Assembly (NCBI GenBank): GCA_016872915.1
Contig: VGYQ01000008.1
Span: forward strand, 1 to 60,138
DNA length: 60,138 nt
Source: Planctomycetota bacterium
GTDB taxonomy: Bacteria > Planctomycetota > Phycisphaerae > Phycisphaerales > SM1A02
Direction: 5' to 3'
Part shown: positions 1-6,522 of the stretch, piece after piece
How the letters are laid out: the number at the start of each line of letters is the position of its first letter
Position numbering within the stretch: position 1 is the stretch's first letter
Position numbers and translations under genes: made by a program
The notes under the pieces: model-generated
Database searches by the model: none
Told to the model about the DNA's origin: nothing
What the model saw: only the letters and a program-made list of their open reading frames with translations

Positions 1-1541
1 GCGCCACCCGATGCAGTCTTGCATGCGGTACTGCAACCGCTTTGGACGGCCATCCAGAGGGCCTCGTCTGCCTTGTTGCCTGATGACTGGCTCGCTGCAA
101 TGCCAAAGGACTCGGACGCCTCGCACGGCTTCCCCGCTCCGAGCAGCGACCACGCAAGGAGTTCGCGAACCGCAGTACTCACCGTCTGGTCCGCACCGCC
201 TCCATCGAGCGCCGAGCGCAGTTCGCGCGCAGCCGCCTCGAGCGTCGTTCGCCGTTCTGTCTCGCTCGCAGCAGAACGCCCCTTGTCGTAGAGGTCAATG
301 CCCCGCGCAAGGCTCGCTGCGAAATCGCCGCCCCGCGCGAGGGCAGGAATACGCCGCGTCAATCGCCGAATGGCCGCGAAGTCGCCACGATTTGCTGCAA
401 CCTGAATCGCAGACCTCGCGAGCCCCATCGCATCAGCATCCTCACCGCGACTTTCCTGCACGGCGCGCATGGCTGCACCCGCAAGCGCGTTCACTGCAAG
501 TGCCGACTGAGACTGCGAAGCAAACGCACGAGCCTGCTCAAAAGCACCTGCATCGACCATCGCATGCAGTTGCCAGTCGATGTGGTCTGCCAGTCCGGGC
601 CAAACATCTGGCTTGCCCAGCAGTGCAAACCAAGGAGCCGATGCATCCCACCCACTTGTCAGAGACTTGGAGAGCGCCATCCCGAGCACAGACTGCGCGT
701 AATACTCCTCCGACATGAGATCGAGCGAGCAGTCGGTCGGCTCTGGATTCGTCTTGCCCGTCTCGAGCAACTCTGCCCATGCTGCGAGATTCCTTTGAGC
801 CCGCTGCGGCCAGTCGGACGCAGCCGCCGCAGGCGATGCTGCCGTCGGGCGATCCATCCAGACCAGCCAGTAGCCGCACCATGCCTCGAGGAAACGTGCT
901 GCCAGGAGCAGATCACGATTCTCATCAATCTGTGACATCAACCCGATGCGCTGCGCATCATCGGAACCGTTCATACGAGTCCGCAGTTCCTCCACCTCAC
1001 TTGCCAGTTGCTCGCCCATGCGCACAAACCCCACGCGCGCCTGCTCAAGCGATGCAATGGTCTGTGCGCGCGACTCTGGATCGCCCTGCCCCTGACGCAG
1101 CCGCTCGATCCCTCGAAGCGCCATGCGGTAATCGGCGCGCCCGATCGCCAACCGCAAGCGGAACTGCTGAGCCACTTTTTCGCGAAGGAGAAACCGCTCA
1201 ACCCGGCGTCGCAAGTCCGCGACCCTGTCCTCATCACTCGCCGCTGCGGCAAGCCGCACGTACACCTCCGCAAGTCGAGCTGTAGCAGCAGGACTCGCAG
1301 CGCCCGCCTTTCGAACTTGCTCATCCAGCACGACCGCCAGCACTTCGTCAAGTCCAGCCTGCGCGAGCCAGTCGGCAAGGAGTGCACTCTCATCGGCAGG
1401 CGGCCCCTCCTCTTGCGCGCGGGCTGCTGCCGTGGAAAAACAGATGCTGATGGCACAGGCGTGAAGAACAAACCATGCCGTCAGCCGCACACGGGCCACA
1501 GGCAGTGCTTTGGGCCTCCGTTCACTTGCCCGCCGCGACAT
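1..1541 (-). CDS. Large exported protein of unknown function, C-terminus outside window
   Basis: Reading the minus strand from ATG at 1541 gives an open frame of about 513 codons with no stop before the window edge, so the gene is truncated by the window and not by mutation. The first ~43 residues look like a signal peptide: a basic start with SRRASERRPK, a hydrophobic stretch around AWFVLHACAISICF, and a cut site near AAARAQ. The rest is Ala/Leu/Arg-rich and helical, with repeated ALxxG-like stretches suggesting TPR-like helical repeats; no catalytic motif was recognised. The start overlaps the 3' end of the exbD gene by 20 bases, so it is the last visible gene of the ExbB/ExbD/vWA operon. 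I infer a periplasmic scaffold or repeat protein working with that machinery, but the function is unknown. Confidence 0.8.
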   Translation of the reverse strand, partial: MSRRASERRPKALPVARVRLTAWFVLHACAISICFSTAAARAQEEGPPADESALLADWLAQAGLDEVLAVVLDEQVRKAGAASPAATARLAEVYVRLAAAASDEDRVADLRRRVERFLLREKVAQQFRLRLAIGRADYRMALRGIERLRQGQGDPESRAQTIASLEQARVGFVRMGEQLASEVEELRTRMNGSDDAQRIGLMSQIDENRDLLLAARFLEAWCGYWLVWMDRPTAASPAAAASDWPQRAQRNLAAWAELLETGKTNPEPTDCSLDLMSEEYYAQSVLGMALSKSLTSGWDASAPWFALLGKPDVWPGLADHIDWQLHAMVDAGAFEQARAFASQSQSALAVNALAGAAMRAVQESRGEDADAMGLARSAIQVAANRGDFAAIRRLTRRIPALARGGDFAASLARGIDLYDKGRSAASETERRTTLEAAARELRSALDGGGADQTVSTAVRELLAWSLLGAGKPCEASESFGIAASQSSGNKADEALWMAVQSGCSTACKTASGG

Positions 1542-1941
1542 ACGAAACCTTCTCGAAGCCGGCATCCTGTGCGGCTTGCATTGCTGCGGCGACCGCAGCC
1601 ACATCCGGGCCACTGTGCACTCGAACCACGACGCCAGGCTCATGCGGCAACTGCTTCAGAATTGCAGCGAGTTGGTCACGCTGTCGGACTTGATTGGAAC
1701 CGATTCGATATATCGATCCCTCCGCATCGGCCTGCACCTCCACGATCTGTGGACTCAGCGCAGACGCACCAGTGCCAGGGCGCATTGCTGCGACATCGGC
1801 GGTGAGATGCGACTCCTGCTCTCCGGCCAAAGTCGTGAAGATGAAGTAGGACAGCAGCAGAAAGACTGCATCGATCATGCTGGTCATGCTGAGTGAGATG
1901 GGCCCATGCACCGCACGCCGCGAACGATCGCCGATCTTCAT
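1522..1941 (-). CDS. ExbD/TolR-type biopolymer transport protein (second copy)
   Basis: About 139 residues. It has a short basic cytoplasmic start (MKIGDRSRRAVHG), one membrane helix with the ExbD signature SMTSMIDAVFLLLSYFIF, and a periplasmic C-terminal domain. The Asp in SMIDAVF is at the position of the proton-pathway Asp of ExbD/TolR. I chose ATG 1941 because it gives the family's normal N-terminus and forms an ATGA overlap with the upstream exbD stop; the frame stays open 15 codons further upstream. ExbD works with ExbB to turn proton motive force into movement of a TonB/TolA-like partner. The C-terminal half (VVVRVHSGPDVAAVAAAMQAAQDAGFEK region) fits the ExbD periplasmic fold. Confidence 0.88.
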   Translation of the reverse strand: MKIGDRSRRAVHGPISLSMTSMIDAVFLLLSYFIFTTLAGEQESHLTADVAAMRPGTGASALSPQIVEVQADAEGSIYRIGSNQVRQRDQLAAILKQLPHEPGVVVRVHSGPDVAAVAAAMQAAQDAGFEKVSYVAAGK

Positions 1942-2354
1942 GGCACCTCCGGAGGACGTGTGGTCGCGACACGCACTGCGCGGCAACCGCCACTTCGAAG
2001 ACCCTCGACAACCTCGTTCAGACGTGCAGCAGGTGCACGCCGATCCGCGCGCACCACGGGAACCGCGGAGGGCTCGCGCGCAAGCGCATCTTTGGCCAAT
2101 GCAATCAGTCCCTCTGGCTCAAACGCATCGCTCCCCACCACGATCACTCCCGCCGCATCGAGATTCACCACAAGTCCAATCGCCCCTTCCGACTCCTGCT
2201 CCGTGCCCTCCTGCTCAGGCAGCGTGACGGGTGTCGAAGCCATCTCGGACATCTGGGCCGTCACCAGAAAGAAGATCAGCAGCAGGAAGACGACATCGAT
2301 CATGGGCGTCATGTCGAGCGCCACCATGCCATATCGGCGCCTGCCGATCTTCAT
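1938..2354 (-). CDS. exbD: ExbD/TolR-type biopolymer transport protein (first copy)
   Basis: 138 residues with the classical ExbD layout: basic MKIGRRR start, then VALDMTPMIDVVFLLLIFFL with the conserved Asp in the membrane helix, then a periplasmic domain. It overlaps exbB upstream (ATGA at 2351-2354) and the second exbD downstream (1938-1941), so the genes are translationally coupled. Two different exbD genes after one exbB is a frequent arrangement in planctomycetes and Bacteroidetes and suggests a heteromeric ExbD pair. The family assignment is firm; the transported or energised partner is inferred from the neighbouring vWA protein. Confidence 0.92.
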   Translation of the reverse strand: MKIGRRRYGMVALDMTPMIDVVFLLLIFFLVTAQMSEMASTPVTLPEQEGTEQESEGAIGLVVNLDAAGVIVVGSDAFEPEGLIALAKDALAREPSAVPVVRADRRAPAARLNEVVEGLRSGGCRAVRVATTRPPEVP

Positions 2355-3028
2355 CGAACCAACTCCCCCTCACGTGGTGCTGCGGCGAGGTCCGTACCAA
2401 CCCGCTCAAGCGAAGTTGCAAGTGGTTCGAGTGCTCTGCCAGCATCCGACGCCGCTCGGTCAATGCGCCCCCGCAGCCACGAGTGCGCCATGACGCAGGG
2501 GATCGCCACCACGAGCCCTTGGAAAGTCGTGATCAGAGCGATGCTGATATTGGCGGCGAGTGTCTCGTAATAGGTACTCGAGCGTGCAGCGGTTCCCGCC
2601 ACGGTTTCGAAGGCTCCAATCATCCCCTGCACCGTGCCAAGCAGCCCGAGCAGCGGTGCAACACTCGCGATCAATGCCAGCGGATCGATGACACGGAACA
2701 GCCGAGCCGTCTCGTCTTCGCCTGCATCTTCCATCGCAGCACGAGCCTCCAGCCCCCCAAGTGGACTGCGGAAAGAGCGTGAAATCCCGGCAGCAGCGAT
2801 ACGACCAAGGAACGTGTCCCCCTCCTCACCCTGACAGCGCTCAAGCGCCGCCTGAAAGTCGCCCGCATCCGCCTGCATGCGCAGATCGTCCACCTGCGTC
2901 GGAGGCACCAGTTTGTTTCGGCGGGTTCGCAGCACTGCGGGCAGGGCAAACGCGACTGCCGCGATACTGAGTGCGAGGATGAGGTAGCCGATGACGCCGC
3001 CGCCCTCGATGTACTTGAAAAAAGTCAC
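2351..3028 (-). CDS. exbB: MotA/TolQ/ExbB proton channel protein
   Basis: 225 residues. The first membrane helix is near residues 10-32 (GYLILALSIAAVAFALPAVL). A cytoplasmic domain follows, then the two signature helices containing APLLGLLGTVQGMIGAFE and SIALITTFQGLVVAIP, which are the MotA/TolQ/ExbB motifs. It forms the proton channel with the two ExbD proteins encoded next. The start overlaps the stop of the preceding gene (ATGA, 3025-3028). No outer-membrane receptor gene lies in the window, so the energised partner is probably encoded by this operon itself. Confidence 0.93.
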   Translation of the reverse strand: MTFFKYIEGGGVIGYLILALSIAAVAFALPAVLRTRRNKLVPPTQVDDLRMQADAGDFQAALERCQGEEGDTFLGRIAAAGISRSFRSPLGGLEARAAMEDAGEDETARLFRVIDPLALIASVAPLLGLLGTVQGMIGAFETVAGTAARSSTYYETLAANISIALITTFQGLVVAIPCVMAHSWLRGRIDRAASDAGRALEPLATSLERVGTDLAAAPREGELVR

Positions 3029-4179
3029 GGAGTGTCTCCTCCTTCAATGGGTCTTGCATCCTGAAACCGTTCCTGAAGGTCCGCGCGTGCCGCACGCAGC
3101 GTTCCCGCGGCTCCATCGTCGCGTATGCGCGCGAGTGCCTCTGCAGACTGCTCAAGGGCCGCATCCGTGAGCACTGGAATTGCATCCGCATGCGCGGCCG
3201 GGATGAGCAGCATTTTGCCGACACCGCGCCGTACTTCCTCTGGATCCTTTTCGAGCACAAGGCTACGGCCCTGCGCGTAGATCGCAAGAAGTCGAAGCGC
3301 GCCCTCCTCCGATCGCTCGATCTGTGCGAGCCCCTGCCGCGCACGCTTGCGTGCCGCCTCGTCATCGCTCAGCGCATCCGCCCACAGATCGATCAGTTGT
3401 CGGCCCTTGCGCAGGAGGCCAGGCGTTGCGGCTGTCTTCGACCCCGCCGCCGCAGGCCTTGGCTTTCCCGCCTCAGCCGAAGCGATTCGTGCCGCGCTCT
3501 CCAGGATCTCGGCCGCCACGAGATCCTGCTTCCCACGCGCGCGCGCCGCGGCGGCGTCCAACGAGGCACAAGCTGCGGCGGCACGCGTCGCATCCATCCA
3601 CGTCGGCGGCACCGTCAACATCAATCCACTCCGCGCATCAAATGCATCGCCCCCTGTGAGCCATCCATCGAGTGCACCAACCTGACTTCGAAGCGCGGCA
3701 GCTTCGAGCGCCTGTGCGACGCGCGCCGGGTCGTCGGGCACCACCGCTGAAGTCCGCGCAAGCCCCTCGAGCGCCATCAATCGCGAAAGGCGCGCCGCTT
3801 TGTTCGTCTGGGCTTCCAAGAGTGCCGTCGCAGCGGTGAACGCCACGCGGGCGCCCACCAGATCGCCGCGAGCAAGTCGAGTACGCGCCCGCCAGAGCTG
3901 TTCGCCAGCGGCCAACCACGCGGCACGCTCTGGCGACGGGGTGCCGCCATCCACCGTACGGATTTGATCCCAGCGCAGGACCTGCTCAGTGACTGTCTTT
4001 CCATCGGTCGAACGCACCATGACTCCATCTGCATCCTCGCGAATGGCCTCGACCTCACGGCGACCGAGCGCATCGCGCAGTTCAATCGTGACCAGATCGC
4101 TCCACGCAGCTCCGCACGCGACCGTCCACGCGCTTATTGATGCGACTGCTCGCAGGATTCTGTGGCAGTCAGCGCTCAC
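3025..4179 (-). CDS. Exported protein of unknown function in ExbBD operon
   Basis: 384 residues with a plausible signal peptide (hydrophobic stretch ILRAVASISAWTVACGAAW, mature protein from about residue 27). Residues 28-75 read like a small beta-rich module (DLVTIELRDALGRREVEAI, then DADGVMVRSTDGKTVTEQVLRW), as seen in planctomycete proteins that process a DG.MV..TDG motif. The remainder is Ala/Arg-rich and helical. It sits between the vWA protein and exbB with overlaps on both sides (4176-4179, 3025-3028). No enzyme motif is visible. It is likely a periplasmic component of the same machine; exact role unknown. Confidence 0.75.
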   Translation of the reverse strand: MSADCHRILRAVASISAWTVACGAAWSDLVTIELRDALGRREVEAIREDADGVMVRSTDGKTVTEQVLRWDQIRTVDGGTPSPERAAWLAAGEQLWRARTRLARGDLVGARVAFTAATALLEAQTNKAARLSRLMALEGLARTSAVVPDDPARVAQALEAAALRSQVGALDGWLTGGDAFDARSGLMLTVPPTWMDATRAAAACASLDAAAARARGKQDLVAAEILESAARIASAEAGKPRPAAAGSKTAATPGLLRKGRQLIDLWADALSDDEAARKRARQGLAQIERSEEGALRLLAIYAQGRSLVLEKDPEEVRRGVGKMLLIPAAHADAIPVLTDAALEQSAEALARIRDDGAAGTLRAARADLQERFQDARPIEGGDTP

Positions 4180-5105
4180 TGCACACCTCCGGGCGTAGCA
4201 ACGGTGAAGGTTCCGCCCGTCTCCGCTGCAATTCGCCGGAGCGGTGCGGTCGCCGCAGCCTGACCAAACGCAATGCAGTGGATCACCGTGTTGGGACCAC
4301 GGCGGTTCAGCCGCAGAATCTCATCCGCAGCGTCTGGTGGAATCTCGCCATCGCTCATAAAGAACACGACATCAGGACGCTCGGACCTCGAGAAAAGAAA
4401 GAGGAACGCGGGGACTGGATTCGTACCGCCACCCTGCGCAACCTGCTCAATCCACTGACGATACCGAGTCACAGTGTCGTCACGGCACTTCAGGAATCCA
4501 CGCTCGCGATCGAGCGTCGTGAAGTTGTCATCAAAGAGTGTGATGCAGGCGGAGGCGAAGTCAGGCAGCGCAGAAATACTTCGGACGATTTCATCCTTCG
4601 CGCGTTGCATGCGCCCCTGCATACCCATGGAGCCCGACTTGTCGACGACGTAGCCGTAGCGCCGACCGCGACCGCTCACACCGAAGAACGTGGTTGCAGC
4701 GCCACTGCCCTCACCGAGTCCACCATTTCCGCCGCCGCCACCGGAGGAAAACAATCCCTCGGCTCCCGCCTGCACGGCATCGGCATCGCCACGCTCGTTG
4801 CCCGTGGGATCCGGCAATCCGAACTGCGTCGGGTCCGATGCGTTCCTGTCCTCGCCCGCAGGACGGATCTCCGGCGAAACTTCACCGCCTGCGACCGTCG
4901 CATCGGGCGTCGCTTCGAGTGGCTGCAGATCAACGAGCGTGTACTCCACATCTGCTTCGGCACGCGCCTGCGGGACACCGATGCGAACTTCAAAGAGCGA
5001 GAGAATCGCCAGCAGCAGCGCATGGAGCGGAAGCGACACGGCGAGCCCGATCCATATCCAGGACACCCTGCGCTGAGCCGTTGGTTCTTCGGGTTCCGGG
5101 GACAT
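4176..5105 (-). CDS. Membrane-anchored von Willebrand A protein with TonB-like anchor
   Basis: 309 residues from ATG 5105; the frame is open upstream to 5360, but that part is antisense to pyrH. A basic stretch (QRR) is followed by one membrane helix, residues 17-38, containing S24-L-P-L-H28, the SxxxH pattern that TonB and TolA use to engage ExbB/ExbD or TolQ/TolR. A linker (60-145) rich in Pro, Glu and Gly follows. A vWA domain occupies about 147-305 with a complete metal site: DKSGS (D155, S157, S159), T228 in GGGTNP and D252 in FMSDGE. It is the first gene of the exbBD operon and divergent from pyrH. I infer a PMF-driven vWA protein reaching into the periplasm. The vWA fold is sure; the TonB-like reading of the anchor is my inference. 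Confidence 0.85.
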   Translation of the reverse strand: MSPEPEEPTAQRRVSWIWIGLAVSLPLHALLLAILSLFEVRIGVPQARAEADVEYTLVDLQPLEATPDATVAGGEVSPEIRPAGEDRNASDPTQFGLPDPTGNERGDADAVQAGAEGLFSSGGGGGNGGLGEGSGAATTFFGVSGRGRRYGYVVDKSGSMGMQGRMQRAKDEIVRSISALPDFASACITLFDDNFTTLDRERGFLKCRDDTVTRYRQWIEQVAQGGGTNPVPAFLFLFSRSERPDVVFFMSDGEIPPDAADEILRLNRRGPNTVIHCIAFGQAAATAPLRRIAAETGGTFTVATPGGVQ

Positions 5106-5147
5106 CGGGGGCGTGCCGCTCGCGCGGCGGGTTCTGCCCTTGGATAG

Positions 5148-5161
5148 TAGTCTTAAGCGCA
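5148..5161 (+). promoter_or_regulatory. Candidate -10 box of a leaderless pyrH transcript
   Basis: TAGTCT at 5148-5153 fits TANNNT and ends seven bases before the pyrH ATG at 5161. No Shine-Dalgarno sequence precedes that ATG and no convincing -35 box is seen. This is the layout expected when transcription starts on or next to the start codon. Confidence 0.3.
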
Positions 5162-5952
5162 TGGCATCCCCTCGTGGCAGCGGTGCAACGGACTCGAGCA
5201 AGAACCGCATGCGCGTCCTTCTCAAGATCAGTGGTGAGAGTTTCGCGGGCGAGGGATCGTTCGGCATCCATCCCGGCGAACTGCACGCGATTGCAGCGGA
5301 GATCGCAGCGGCGGTGCAGAACGGCATCGAACTCGCAGTGGTCGTGGGTGGCGGCAACATTATCCGTGGTGCGCGATTGGCCGCAGACGGTTCCTTCGAC
5401 CAGTCGACTGCCGATTACATGGGCATGCTTGGAACGGTCATCAACGGTCTCGCGCTGAAAGAGGCGCTGAAATCGCTCGGCATCGAAAGCCGAGTGCTGA
5501 GCGCCATCCATGTGCCGAGCGTGGCAGAGCCGTTCATTCGGGCACGTGCACTTCGCCACTTTGAAAAGGGACGCGTCATCATCCTCGTCGCAGGCACGGG
5601 CAACCCATTCTTTACGACGGATACCTGCGCGTCGCTGCGCGCCATCGAACTCGGCGCGCATGTCCTGCTGAAAGGCACGAAGGTGGACGGCATTTACTCC
5701 GCGGATCCGCGGCGCGATCCCACCGCCAAGCGATTCGACCGACTCACCTACAGCGAAGCGATTGAACGGAAGCTCGGCGTCATGGATTTGACGGCGATGA
5801 CGATGTGCATGGAACATCAACTGCCGGTCGTCGTCTTCGACTACCGCACACCAGGCAACATCAAGCGTGTCATTGCAGGGGAAGCGATCGGGACGCGCGT
5901 CACCAATGGCTCACCCAAGGCGCCGCTTCAGGGCACGAAAGAAGGACGCTGA
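5161..5952 (+). CDS. pyrH: Uridylate kinase (UMP kinase)
   Basis: 263 residues from ATG 5161; ATG 5209 is an alternative start that would give the usual ~248 residues (MRVLLKISGESF). It phosphorylates UMP to UDP in pyrimidine nucleotide synthesis and belongs to the amino-acid kinase fold. Visible motifs are LLKISGESFAG (phosphate loop), VVGGGNIIRG, TADYMGMLGTVIN, and GTGNPFFTTDTCASLRA (UMP/ATP site), followed by LLKGTKVDGIYSADP. frr follows three bases later, the widespread pyrH-frr pair (often tsf-pyrH-frr; tsf is absent here). It diverges from the vWA operon with 55 bases between starts. Confidence 0.95.
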   Translation: MASPRGSGATDSSKNRMRVLLKISGESFAGEGSFGIHPGELHAIAAEIAAAVQNGIELAVVVGGGNIIRGARLAADGSFDQSTADYMGMLGTVINGLALKEALKSLGIESRVLSAIHVPSVAEPFIRARALRHFEKGRVIILVAGTGNPFFTTDTCASLRAIELGAHVLLKGTKVDGIYSADPRRDPTAKRFDRLTYSEAIERKLGVMDLTAMTMCMEHQLPVVVFDYRTPGNIKRVIAGEAIGTRVTNGSPKAPLQGTKEGR

Positions 5953-5955
5953 CAC

Positions 5956-6522
5956 ATGGACACAGATACGGTCATCCTCGAAGCCGAGGATCGCATGGAG
6001 AAAAGCGTCGAGTACCTGCAGCGCGAGTACCGCGGCGTTCGGACCGGTCGCGCCAACACGGCGCTTCTGGAATACATCAAGGTGGAGTACTACGGCAGCA
6101 CTGTGGATCTTCGCGAACTCGCTGCGATCAGCGTGCCGGAGCCAACGCAACTCCTCGTCAAGCCGTTCGATCCAAGTGCGAAGACTGAAATCATCAAGGC
6201 GATCGAACGCAGCGGACTCGGGTTGAACCCGCAGGCGGAAGGTTCGCAGATTCGCATCATGCTGCCGCCCCCTTCCGCAGAGCGTCGCAAGCAACTTGCC
6301 GCGCAGGTTCGCAAGATGGCGGAGGATTCGCGGGTCACGATCCGCAATGAGCGCCGTGATGCGAACAAATCCATCGATGCCCTGCTGGCCGATCCCAAAG
6401 TGAAGGTCTCGGAGGATCAGGCGAAGCGAGCAAAAGAGGCGATCGACGAGGCCACGAAGAAGGCGACCGCACGAATCGATGAATTGACCACAAAAAAGGT
6501 CGCCGAGGTCGAGGAGATCTGA
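5956..6522 (+). CDS. frr: Ribosome recycling factor
   Basis: 188 residues, the normal family length. Together with EF-G it splits post-termination ribosomes. The sequence shows the characteristic EYLQREYRGVRTGRANTALLE stretch in helix 1, NPQAEGSQIRIMLPPPSAERRK in the hinge/domain II area, and the Arg-rich helix RVTIRNERRDANKSID. A good ribosome binding site (AGAAGGA, about 5942-5948) lies before ATG 5956, unlike many genes in this window. It is coupled to pyrH upstream. Confidence 0.96.
   Translation: MDTDTVILEAEDRMEKSVEYLQREYRGVRTGRANTALLEYIKVEYYGSTVDLRELAAISVPEPTQLLVKPFDPSAKTEIIKAIERSGLGLNPQAEGSQIRIMLPPPSAERRKQLAAQVRKMAEDSRVTIRNERRDANKSIDALLADPKVKVSEDQAKRAKEAIDEATKKATARIDELTTKKVAEVEEI

Noticed and set aside
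11-718. Plus-strand frame of 235 codons at the left edge
   Set aside because: The minus strand is open across the whole 1-1541 stretch, has a signal peptide and fits the operon; the plus frame is Arg/Pro-rich noise.
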